A program made the position numbers and the translations under genes. Under the pieces are notes generated by a model. That model saw only the letters and a list, made by a program, of their open reading frames with translations. It ran no database searches and had not been told where the DNA came from. Of a stretch of 64,000 bases of DNA, positions 17,019 to 25,387 are shown piece after piece; position 1 is the stretch's first letter, and every line of letters begins with the position of its first letter. Source of the stretch: JBEKIK01 sp963838495 (GTDB taxonomy: Bacteria; Planctomycetota; Planctomycetia; Pirellulales; Thermoguttaceae); the NCBI GenBank assembly GCA_963838495.1, contig CAWIRC010000002.1, positions 372,001-436,000 on the forward strand, in the 5' to 3' direction.

Positions 17019-18188
17019 ATGGACGCCTATTCCACCGCCCCGTTAAATGACGCCTCCCCGGCGGCCAACTGGCAACATCTCCGCAGCCGCATGCCCGTCT
17101 CGCGACGCTGGGCATATCTCAATCATGCCGCTGTTTCCCCCCTAACTGGTGATGCACATCAGGCCCTCGCCCGCTTCAACGACGACACCGCCGCAAACGG
17201 CGCCGCCTTTTATCCCGCCTGGTCCAAGCAGATCGAAGATCTCCGCCGCCGGGCGGCCGCCATGATCAACGCCGATACAGACGAAATCGCCCTGGTCGCC
17301 AACACCACCGCCGGCATAAATATCGTGGCCGAAGGTTATCCCTGGCGCCCAGGCGACAACGTCGTTACCCGCGCCGACGAATTCCCCTCGAACCAATATC
17401 CCTGGCTCCGCCTGGCCGATAGGGGCGTGGAAACACGCCGCGTCCAAACCGAAGCCTGCAAACTCGACCTCGACCGCCTCATGGCCGCCTGCGACAGCCG
17501 CACCCGCGTCATCACCATTAGCTGGGTTTGCTATTCCCACGGCTGGCGGCACGACCTGGCCGAACTGGCCCAGGCCGCACATCGCATCGGCGCCCTCTTG
17601 TTCGTCGATGCCATCCAGGGACTGGGCGTATTCCCCATCGACGTGAAACAATCCGGCGTCAACTTCCTTTCCGCCGACGGGCATAAATGGATGCTCGGAC
17701 CCGAAGGCGCAGGACTGTTCTTCCTCCGCCGCGAACATCTCGATCTGCTCCGCCCCGTGGGCGTGGGCTGGAACAGCGTAAAACACGCCCACGATTTCAC
17801 CCGCATCGACTATGATCTCAAAAACTCCGCCCAACGCTATGAAGGCGGCTCGCGAAACACCGCCGGGCTGATCGCACTCGGCGCCAGCCTGGAACTCCTC
17901 TCCCAATTTCCCCCCCAGGCCCGCGCCGCCCGCGTCCTCGAAATTACCGACCTGGCCTGCCGGCGCCTGCAAGAACTGGGAGCGCTCATCCTCAGCGACC
18001 GCGCCCGCGAAGACCACAAAAGCGGCATCGTGCTCTTTGAACTCCCAGGCCGCGACTCCGAAACCGTCCGCCGCGCCTGCCTCGAAAAAGGCGTGATCCT
18101 CGCCTGCCGCGCAGGCCGCCTGAGGATCAGCCCCCACGCCTACAACAACCACTCCGACCTGGATCGCCTCATAGCCGCAATTGCATAG
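17019..18188 (+). CDS. Class V aminotransferase-fold PLP enzyme
   Basis: 389-residue pyridoxal-phosphate enzyme of the cysteine desulfurase / isopenicillin-N epimerase superfamily. The PLP lysine is in SADGHKWMLGPEG. Upstream are the VANTTAGIN phosphate-binding loop, WVCYSHGWRHDL, and FVDAIQGLGVFPID with the PLP-contacting Asp. The catalytic Cys loop of true cysteine desulfurases is not seen near the C-terminus; instead it reads CRAGRLRISPHAYN. Desulfurase activity is therefore unlikely, and an epimerase- or lyase-like role is more plausible. aaggag precedes the ATG. Confidence 0.85.
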   Translation: MDAYSTAPLNDASPAANWQHLRSRMPVSRRWAYLNHAAVSPLTGDAHQALARFNDDTAANGAAFYPAWSKQIEDLRRRAAAMINADTDEIALVANTTAGINIVAEGYPWRPGDNVVTRADEFPSNQYPWLRLADRGVETRRVQTEACKLDLDRLMAACDSRTRVITISWVCYSHGWRHDLAELAQAAHRIGALLFVDAIQGLGVFPIDVKQSGVNFLSADGHKWMLGPEGAGLFFLRREHLDLLRPVGVGWNSVKHAHDFTRIDYDLKNSAQRYEGGSRNTAGLIALGASLELLSQFPPQARAARVLEITDLACRRLQELGALILSDRAREDHKSGIVLFELPGRDSETVRRACLEKGVILACRAGRLRISPHAYNNHSDLDRLIAAIA

Positions 18189-18227
18189 AACATATAAAAA
18201 TCACCTAACTTTTTCACGATTGATCTT

Positions 18228-18269
18228 ATTGCAAATTGCAAATTGCAAATTTAAAATTACAAGTTGAAC
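18228..18269. repeat. Heptamer tract (attgcaa type)
   Basis: attgcaa three times, then atttaaa, attacaa, gttgaac. It is the reverse-complement orientation of the caatttg type. Followed at 18311-18331 by the hairpin cccgggagcttgctcccgg. Confidence 0.7.
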
Positions 18270-18421
18270 GAACCGCTTAGGATTTCGCGGAATATGATGA
18301 ATCAAGTTTAGCCCGGGAGCTTGCTCCCGGAGTTGTTTAGCAAGAATCATTAATTAATCATATCGCTTGCGGTTCCATGGTGTATAACCAATGTAGAAAA
18401 TAAACACAGTCTCCTGTTGTT

Positions 18422-18463
18422 AAATTTTAAATTTGCAATTTGCATTTTGCATTTTGCAATAAA
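18422..18463. repeat. Heptamer tract upstream of coaD
   Basis: aaatttt, aaatttg, caatttg, cattttg, cattttg, caataaa. It ends 17 bp before the coaD ATG at 18481; an aaaagg in the remaining spacer may serve as ribosome-binding site. Confidence 0.75.
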
Positions 18464-18480
18464 AAGCAAAAGGCTGCCGC

Positions 18481-18987
18481 ATGTCCAACCAAAACCTGCA
18501 CATCGCCGTTTACCCCGGCTCTTTCGACCCCATCACCCTGGGACATCTCAACGTCATGGAGCGCGCAAGCCGGCTCTTCGACAAGCTCATCGTGGGCGTG
18601 GGGATAAACGTGGAAAAAAACACGCTCTTTACGCCCGAGGAGCGCCAGGCCCTCATCCGCGAATCCACCGCCCACCTCAATAATATCGAAATCCGCACCT
18701 TTTCCGGGCTGGCCGTGGAATTCGTCAAAAGCTGCGGCGCAATAATCATGGTCCGCGGCGTCCGCCCCATAAGCGACATCCACGCCGAATTGACCATGAT
18801 GATGGCCAACCGCCGCCTCGCCCCAGACGTGGAAACCCTGTTCATGATCGCCGACGGCGAACTGGCACACGTCTCCAGCTCGCTCATAAAACAAATCGCC
18901 TCGGTGTGCGATGATGAAGAGCTGGGACGGTTTCTGCCCGGCTGCGTGGTCAAGGCGGTTCGCGGCAAATTGGTGGTACGGAAATAA
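18481..18987 (+). CDS. coaD: Phosphopantetheine adenylyltransferase
   Basis: Catalyses the penultimate step of coenzyme A synthesis, ATP plus 4'-phosphopantetheine to dephospho-CoA. 168 residues, normal length. It begins AVYPGSFDPITLGHLNVMERA with the nucleotidyltransferase T/HxGH motif (TLGH), followed by the family's GVGINVEKNTLFTPEERQ, RGVRPISD and later SSSLIKQIA. It shares one base with the next gene (TAATG), so they are translationally coupled. Confidence 0.96.
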   Translation: MSNQNLHIAVYPGSFDPITLGHLNVMERASRLFDKLIVGVGINVEKNTLFTPEERQALIRESTAHLNNIEIRTFSGLAVEFVKSCGAIIMVRGVRPISDIHAELTMMMANRRLAPDVETLFMIADGELAHVSSSLIKQIASVCDDEELGRFLPGCVVKAVRGKLVVRK

Positions 18988-20719
18988 TGGCTAAAGAAAA
19001 GAACTTCAAAAAACTGCGCCAAAAAAACGACAACCACGCGCGGCAATTGAATCCAACTGCTCCTGCCACTATAAAAACCGGCGCCGGCGAGACACCCGGC
19101 CGTCCTCCGGCCTGCGCGGCGGCTGGCCCTCGCCTTTGGATTCCGCTCTGCGCGGTCGTTATGGGCCTGTCGTGTTTTCTCCTTTTCTTTCGGCTGGGAC
19201 ATTATCCGCTTTGGTCCGACGAGGCCGAGACCGCACTCTACGCAAGGGGGATTGCCCGTACCGGCGACACCATAACCGTGATCGATCACAATATATGCGC
19301 GTTTAGCGCAGGCTCGCAGTTGAAAAATCTGCACTACCGCTACATGCCGCCGGCCAGTCTGTATCTTGCCGCTCCCTTCGTCGGCGCCAGCGGCGAAGGC
19401 ACTTTTTGGCCCCGCTTCCCCTTTGCCTTCTGCGGGCTGCTGAGCATAGCCCTCATCTTGTACTGGATGGTCCGCAGCCGGCTGTCGGCGGCCTTTTGGA
19501 TCGTGACCTCAATCGTGCTGCTATGCAATGTTGAGCTTTTCCTGTTTTGCCGCCAATGCAGGTACTATTCGCTGGCCATGTTGTTGTCGATTGCAATTGT
19601 TTACCTGTATTTGAATTGGAACGGTCGAACAAGCGGCATTTTATGGCTGCTATTAGCCTCCCTACTATTGATGTGGACGCATTACCTCTCTTATGCGGGA
19701 TTGTATGTCGTTTTAGGTTGCGATTACCTGCTCTTCGGCCGGCGGCAATACAGGCTGACGACCGGCCAGTGGTTGTTGCTCCTGGTCCCTCAATTTTTTA
19801 TCGGACTTGTTACATTCTCGATCTACAATCCATACACGTACAAAATTATTCAAGACCTTTCCGGCCAGAGCGTATTGCAAGATAAGATTACCTTGTTTTG
19901 GTGGTATTTCAGGGACCTGAACAACTGTGAATTCTGTATGGGTTTCGTCATTTTGGCCACGCCTATTGTCTATTTTTGGACGCGGAACGTTTGGCTGCTG
20001 CGCGGATTTGCGGCCCTTGTTGTTTACACCATCGTTATCGTGATTTTTACTCCGCAACGCATAGGTACGATGATTCAGCAAAACGCCGATGTCCGCTATC
20101 TTTCCTCCATGATTCCCCTGTGCATCGGGCTGTCTTCGCTTGTCATTGCCTCCTTAACGCGGCGATATTTGTTGTTCGCCCTGCCGGCTGTGGTTTTGCT
20201 GTTCGGCACCAATATTTTGAACTTTCCATTTTCAATCGATAAATGGCGATCCAGGCCCGTGCAATTTGTCAATGAACTATTTACTGCGCGGACAACATCG
20301 ATAGATGTCGCCGGCCAATGGATCAAGGAAAACGTGGGCAAGGGGCAAAGCATCGGGGTGCTGCCCGATTCCATGGAATGTGCACTGATGTATTACGCGC
20401 CCCATCCGGTATACGCCTGGCATTTACGATATCCGCCCGAGGAGCAGTTTGCCAAGTTGCCGCTGATTCATTTTTTTGGCCGGATTCCGCCCGATTACTT
20501 CGTCGTTTTCGGCCCTTACAGGATTGCAGTCGAAGGTAGAATAAAGGAATTGCAGTCGCAAGGCGCTGTTTATAAACTCGTCGAAACATTGCCCGTCTAC
20601 TGGAACGATTTGACCCGCCCGGAGATCTTATGGAGGTCTTTGGTCCGCCCAAACTTTTAAACGAGGACTTGGACGCCGTATACGTGTATCGCCTGATGAC
20701 GCCCTGGAAAATCGACTAA
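18987..20719 (+). CDS. GT39/ArnT-like integral membrane glycosyltransferase (frameshifted near 3' end)
   Basis: Multi-spanning membrane protein of about 577 residues with a basic, Pro-rich cytosolic N-terminus (1-50), about ten hydrophobic segments and a soluble C-terminal part. The motif LWSDEAETALYAR after the first membrane helix matches the acidic (D/E) catalytic loop of PMT/ArnT-type transferases that use polyprenyl-phosphate sugars. The frame in use stops at 20660, but shifting back one base near 20627 continues as MEVFGPPKLLNEDLDAVYVY...TPWKID to a stop at 20719. That extension looks like real protein, so the gene is extended here. The acceptor is unknown. Confidence 0.82.
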
Positions 20720-20739
20720 CCCCCGGTGTGACGCCGGCT

Positions 20740-21300
20740 CCTCCGTGTGCCACTGGCTCCTCCGTGTGCCACTGGCTATGCCAGTCCAGTAGGGTGCGTG
20801 AATCGCACCTCCAATCCCGCCATACTCCCCACCCTTTTTCTCTCCGTACCCTCTAACTCCGTACCCCCCTACTCCGTACTTTCACGTCTTTTCCCTAGCC
20901 CGCGCGTTCACGCCTGCGGATCGGGGATGCCCCGCTCTTGTTCCCTGTTCCCAAAAGGCCCTTTTTTCCTTGTTCCCACGCTCCTACGTGGGAACACAAT
21001 TCCAAAATGCCCCGCGCCGACCGATAATGTTTCCACTTTTCTGTAGCCCAGGCATTCCCGCCTGGTGCCGTAGGGTGTGTGAAACACACCTCCAATCCCG
21101 CCATACTCCCCACCCTTTTTCTCTCCGTACCCTCGAACTCCGTACCCCGTACTCCGTACTTTCACATCTTTTCCCTAGCCCAATGCGTTCACGCCTGCGG
21201 ATCGGGGATGCCCCGCTCTTGTTTCCTTTTCCCAAAAGGCCCTTTAGGGCCGTCCATTTCTAGTCCGATCGCGCCCCATAAACTGGGCTAAAAGAAAAAA
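20740..21300. repeat. Repeat mosaic with a 180-bp direct duplication
   Basis: Non-coding stretch between the GT39 gene and mcsB. A block at about 20798-20972 recurs at about 21070-21253. It consists of hairpin gtgcgtgaa(t/a)cgcacc or gtgtgtgaaacacacc, ccaatcccgcc, a pyrimidine tract with ctccgtacc/ctccgtact units, ttttccctagccc, and the hairpin ggatcggggatgccccgctc. It starts with tandem gtgccactggct units. No gene is seen here. Confidence 0.65.
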
Positions 21301-21441
21301 TGATGATGAAAAGACCGCTTTTAACCACAGGCATCAATGCCTGGACTAAAGAAAAGTATGAATGGATGATGATGCAGATTATCCACCGTCCCCTGTTCCC
21401 TGCCTCCTCTCCCCTGTCTGCCGCCCTCTGTCCCCTGTTCC

Positions 21442-22521
21442 TCAATTCGCCTCCGGCCCCTTGCCGCCCTCTTCCTTGTTCAGATACCGCCGCAGGTACC
21501 GCGCCCGCTCGATGTTCCTGTCGGTCGAATCCAGTTCCCCACCGGTCAGTTTTTGCAGATGTGCCGGCTGCGTGCGCAAGAAAAGTTCGTTCACCGCCGG
21601 GATGCCCACGTCGCGGATCAACCCCAAATTCACGCCCATCCGCACGCTCGAAAGCAAATGCATGGTCTCCTCGGAGCTGATGGTTTGCGCCGTGCGCAAA
21701 ATGCCGAAGGCCCGGCTCACCCGGTCGTGCAGGTTTTCGTGGCTCTCCTTGATCAAAAATTCCCGCGCCTGCCGTTCGTAATCTATAATCACCGGCACGA
21801 TGTCGCCCACCTGCTGAATAAGATCGGTCTCGAACCGCCCCAGCGTGATCTGGTTCGAGATCTGGTAGAAATCGCCCATCGCCTGCGATCCTTCGCCGTA
21901 CAGCCCCCGCACCGCCAGGCTGATCTTTTGCAGGCTGCGAAACACCTTTTCAATCTGCCGCGTGATGACCAACGCCGGCAGGTGCAGCATCACGCTTACC
22001 CGCAGGCCCGTGCCCACGTTCGTCGGGCAGGCCGTAAGGTACCCCAGCCGATCGTGAAAGGCGTATGTCACCTTTTCCTCGATCAGGTCGTCCAGGCGGT
22101 TGATCTGCTCCCACACGTTTTGCAGGTTCAGCCCGCTCTGCATGACTTGCATCCGCAGGTGGTCTTCCTCGTTGATCATCAGGCTGTATTTTTCCCGGGT
22201 GTCGATCACTACGGCCCTGGCGCCTTGCCCCTCGGCGTGCTCGCGGCTCACCAGGTGCCGCTCCACCAGAAACTGCCGATCCACCTTTTCCAGCCCTTCC
22301 ATGTCGAAGTACAAGATCTCGTTCTGCGCCACGACCTCGAAGATTCGATCGTGCAGGGTTTTTTCGATATTCAGCCGGTCCTGCGGCGTGGCGCGGTTCA
22401 TGAACGGGTAATCGGCCAGGTTCCGCGCCAGGCGCATCCGGCTGCTGATGACAATGTCCGACTCCGGACCGTCCCCGCGCAGCCACTCGCCCGTGCTTTG
22501 CGTCAAATCGTTCAGTTCCAC
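21442..22521 (-). CDS. mcsB: Protein arginine kinase McsB
   Basis: Phosphagen-kinase-like enzyme that phosphorylates arginine residues of proteins; in Bacillus this marks proteins for ClpCP degradation. 359 residues, full length. ATP-guanido motifs SSRMRLARN, NEEDHLRMQ, the catalytic Cys loop CPTNVGTGLR and RGLYGEGS are present. The C-terminal phosphoarginine-sensing segment DRNIERARYLRR is also kept. Its gene lies 156 bp downstream of mcsA on the same strand, separated by a hairpin and a heptamer tract. Neither ctsR nor clpC is adjacent here, unlike in Firmicutes. Confidence 0.95.
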   Translation of the reverse strand: MELNDLTQSTGEWLRGDGPESDIVISSRMRLARNLADYPFMNRATPQDRLNIEKTLHDRIFEVVAQNEILYFDMEGLEKVDRQFLVERHLVSREHAEGQGARAVVIDTREKYSLMINEEDHLRMQVMQSGLNLQNVWEQINRLDDLIEEKVTYAFHDRLGYLTACPTNVGTGLRVSVMLHLPALVITRQIEKVFRSLQKISLAVRGLYGEGSQAMGDFYQISNQITLGRFETDLIQQVGDIVPVIIDYERQAREFLIKESHENLHDRVSRAFGILRTAQTISSEETMHLLSSVRMGVNLGLIRDVGIPAVNELFLRTQPAHLQKLTGGELDSTDRNIERARYLRRYLNKEEGGKGPEAN

Positions 22522-22596
22522 TGCTTTTTCACCCGTTGCTTTTCTGAAAAACCTCCCGGATCAATCCCCGGGGCTTTTATGTTGGAGCTTTTAGTT

Positions 22597-22621
22597 GGGG
22601 CAGCAGTTTAACTGCTGCCCC
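22597..22621. repeat. GGGGC-CAGTT-AACTG-GCCCC hairpin
   Basis: Near-perfect palindrome ggggcagcagttt/aactgctgcccc in the mcsA-mcsB spacer. Same family at 27995-28019 and 57917-57941, where the arm bases covary (gac/gtc, ggc/gcc). Confidence 0.75.
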
Positions 22622-22633
22622 AACTCGATTGCT

Positions 22634-22675
22634 TAAACTGTAAACCGATAACTGAAAACTGATAACTGTTAACTT
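22634..22675. repeat. Heptamer tract at the 3' end of mcsA
   Basis: Six heptamers: taaactg, taaaccg, ataactg, aaaactg, ataactg, ttaactt. It ends two bases from the mcsA stop codon. Same type as the tract before ftsY. Confidence 0.8.
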
Positions 22676-22677
22676 TA

Positions 22678-23187
22678 TTATTCCGCTTGTTCCTTTTCCG
22701 TCTGCCGGATCTCGTCCCGCAGCTTGGATGCCAACTCGTAGTTCTCGTCATCGATCGCTTCTTTCAACGACCGCCGTAGACGGATCAATTGCGTCCGCCT
22801 TTCGCTGCCCACCACCGGTCGTCGCGGGTGCTTGCCCACGTGCGCCGACTCGCCGTGGATGTTCATTATCAGCGGCTCGAGTTGCGTCTGAAAACACACG
22901 TAATCGTGCGGGCAGCCCAATCGCCCCTGGCTGCGGAATTCATAAAATGTAATCCCGCACACCGGGCATGACTGCTGGTCCAGGTGCGCCAACTCTTCCG
23001 CCGTCTGACCCACGGCCATCTGGTGCGCCAGCATGGCGGCCATGCTTCCGGTCGCCGTGGGCTCGCCGGCCGAGGATGTCAGGTACTGCCGGGCGTGATC
23101 TTCGCACAAATGCAATTCCTGCGGCTTCCCGCCGGTAAGTTCGGTAATGTGGAACGTCGCCGGCTTTTCGCATTGTTGACATTTCAT
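22678..23187 (-). CDS. mcsA: McsA, zinc-finger activator of protein arginine kinase
   Basis: 169 residues. The N-terminal CxxC zinc finger (CQQC...CEDH) and a second set (CPVC...CPHDY) are followed by a C-terminal UVR domain (LRRSLKEAIDDENYELASKLRDEIR). In Bacillus, McsA binds and activates McsB. Gene order mcsA then mcsB is conserved here. The start MKCQQCEKPA is well defined. Acidic C-terminus EKEQAE. Nothing is missing. Confidence 0.93.
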   Translation of the reverse strand: MKCQQCEKPATFHITELTGGKPQELHLCEDHARQYLTSSAGEPTATGSMAAMLAHQMAVGQTAEELAHLDQQSCPVCGITFYEFRSQGRLGCPHDYVCFQTQLEPLIMNIHGESAHVGKHPRRPVVGSERRTQLIRLRRSLKEAIDDENYELASKLRDEIRQTEKEQAE

Positions 23188-23208
23188 GCTTCTGCGCCTA
23201 ATAATTGG

Positions 23209-23345
23209 TAGGGTGCGTGAAACGCACCGCCTGTTTTATGCTCTTTCCTTAAGGTGCGTGAAACGCACCGCCCTCTTTCATGTAATTGATGCGTTGCACG
23301 CGCCTACCTTAATATTATATATAAAGGTGCGTTTCATGCACCCTA
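23209..23345. repeat. GGTGCGTGAAACGCACC hairpins (three copies)
   Basis: Copies at 23209-23229, 23252-23270 and, reversed, 23325-23345 in the mcsA-trpE divergent spacer. Relatives at 20799, 21071 and 39454. The remaining spacer up to trpE at 23522 shows nothing else recognisable. Confidence 0.7.
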
Positions 23346-23521
23346 CATGGATTTTATCAGCAGCCCCCCCTGTGTCAAGGCAAGCGAAAATCATCGCTTT
23401 CGGGCTTTAAGTGATCTGGATAAGTCGATTGCCGAGAATAAGCAAGATTGGTAAGCTATCATTTTATAAGAATTGTATGAAATTCACTTGAGAGCCCTTT
23501 CAATATCTGACAGTTTAATCT

Positions 23522-25062
23522 ATGAAACCCTCGCCTTCCCAATATTATCCCGACTTCGAGACATTTAAACGCCATGCCCAAGGCGTGCAATTGGTCCCGG
23601 TCTATCGCCGATTGCTGAGCGACGCCCTCACGCCCGTCTCCGCCTTTCACAAACTCGACGCCGGGCGCTGCGCCTGCCTCCTTGAAAGCGTGGTGGGCGG
23701 CGAAAAAGTCGGCCGCTATAGCTTTCTGGCCACCGAGCCCTTCTTCGAAATCGAGGCCTATGGCAATCGCGTCACCACCAATGCCTACACCGGCATTTCG
23801 GCCGGCGGCATTCCCACTCTCGTCACCAAGCAGTTCGAGTGCGCAAACCCGTTGGAAGAATTGCGCAGCCGCGTCGAGGCCATCCGCGCCGTGCATCTGC
23901 CCGAGTTGCCTCCTTTCTATAGCGGAGCGGTCGGTTACGCCGGATACGACACCGTCCGCTACAGCGAGCATCTGCCCCATGTCCCCCCGGACGATCGCCA
24001 GGTCCCCGACCTGGCCTTCGCCTTCTATGACCAGATGGTCGTTTTCGACAACGTCACCAAAAGCATCGACGTCGTCGCCATGGCCAAGGTCGATAAGCCC
24101 GGCGCCGATCTGGCCAATGCCTATCAAGGCGCCTGCCGCCGCATCGACCGCCTCGTGGACGAGCTATCCACCAGGCCCTGCGATCTCCGCCCCGTCGACA
24201 TCCGCGTCGCCGGCGAGGTGAACATCCCATACAAGTCCAATTTCACCAAGCAGGATTTTGAAGACGCCGTGCGAAAATGCGTGGAATACATCCGCGCCGG
24301 CGATATCTTCCAGGTGGTTCCCAGCCAGCGCCTGCAACTGCCCATTCACGCCCATCCCTTCGAAATCTACCGCGCACTCCGCGTAATCAATCCCAGCCCC
24401 TTCATGTTTTACCTCCGCACGCCCAGCGTCACTCTCGTCGGCAGCTCGCCCGAGGTCATGGTCCGCGTGGTCGATCGCGAGGTCACCGTCCGCCCCTTGG
24501 CCGGCACACGCCGCCGCGGCGCAAACGAGGAAGAAGACGCCCGCCTGGCCGAGGAACTCCTCGCCGACCCAAAGGAAAGGGCTGAACACGTCATGCTCGT
24601 CGATCTGGGCCGTAACGACGTCGGCCGCGTCTCCCAGTTCCGCTCCGTCCAACTCGCCGACGTCATGACCATCGAACGCTACAGTCACGTCATGCACATC
24701 ACCTCCAACGTCAGCGGCCGGCTGGCCCCCGATAAAAGCGCCTTCGACGCGCTCCAGGCTTGTCTGCCCGCAGGCACCGTCTCCGGCGCGCCAAGGTCCG
24801 GGCAATGGAAATCATCGACGAAATCGAACCCTGCCGCCGCGGGCCATACGCCGGCGCCGTGGGCTACGTCGATTTCAACGGAAACATGGATACCTGCATC
24901 GCCCTGCGCACCATCGTCATCCACGACAACGTCGCCTACGTCCAGGCCGGCGCAGGCATCGTCGCCGACAGCGTCCCCGAAAACGAATGGAACGAAACCC
25001 TCAATAAAGCCAAGGGCCTGCTGAAGGCCATCGAATTCGCCGAACAGCACGCCGGTGAATGA
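23522..25062 (+). CDS. trpE: Anthranilate synthase component I TrpE (frameshifted)
   Basis: Large subunit converting chorismate plus ammonia to anthranilate, first step of tryptophan synthesis. The N-terminal regulatory part contains LLESV, the feedback-site motif of TrpE, followed by the chorismate-binding domain: VVPSQRL, PSPFMFYLR, GSSPEVMVRV, RPLAGTRRRG, HVMLVDLGRNDVGRVS. The frame moves back one at about 24793, inside the invariant GAPKVRAMEIIDE block, and then runs YVDFNGNMDTCIALRT to the stop at 25062. One missing A explains it. About 513 residues when corrected. trpG is not adjacent. Confidence 0.9.
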
Positions 25063-25321
25063 TTTCTGAATGATGAATTCTGAATAAACCTTGTAACCGC
25101 TTGCGGTTTCGCCATCATCCCAAAAAAACCGCCTGCGCTCCCACCCCAATTCCAAAAACCGCTTGCGGTTTCGCCCCAATCTCCAAAAACCGCTTGCGGT
25201 TTCGCAATGATTGCATGAAAACAGGCTCGGTGGTTCATTCTCCAATTTTTCATAAATATGACTGAACTGCCTACAATTCTGCCGCTTCATTCATCATTCA
25301 TCATTCCTCATTCATCATTTT
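25063..25321. repeat. Heptamer and palindrome mosaic downstream of trpE
   Basis: Starts two bases after the trpE stop with ttctgaa, tgatgaa, ttctgaa (25064-25084). It then has three clear copies and one degenerate copy of the AAACCGCTTGCGGTTT palindrome (25096, 25122 degenerate, 25155, 25186), and ends with tcattca, tcattca, tcattcc, tcattca, tcatttt (25287-25321). No gene. Confidence 0.75.
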
Positions 25322-25387
25322 AAATCCCCCCATCTTTCCCAGTTCGCGACAAACCGCTAAACTCATATATAGGAGGATTGGCACGCG

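Noticed and set aside
17142..18152. 336-codon ORF antisense to the PLP enzyme
   Set aside because: Shadow of a conserved gene in GC-rich DNA; Gly/Ala/Val-biased and unlike any known family.
17019..18188. SufS/IscS cysteine desulfurase
   Set aside because: The catalytic cysteine loop is not visible; no suf or isc genes nearby.
21553..22611. Long ORF (352 codons) antisense to mcsB
   Set aside because: It is the complement of a strongly conserved gene and has no family resemblance; its His/Val/Gln-rich composition is that of a shadow frame.
23400..23521. trp leader attenuator or riboswitch upstream of trpE
   Set aside because: No leader peptide with Trp codons and no terminator/antiterminator pair could be seen.
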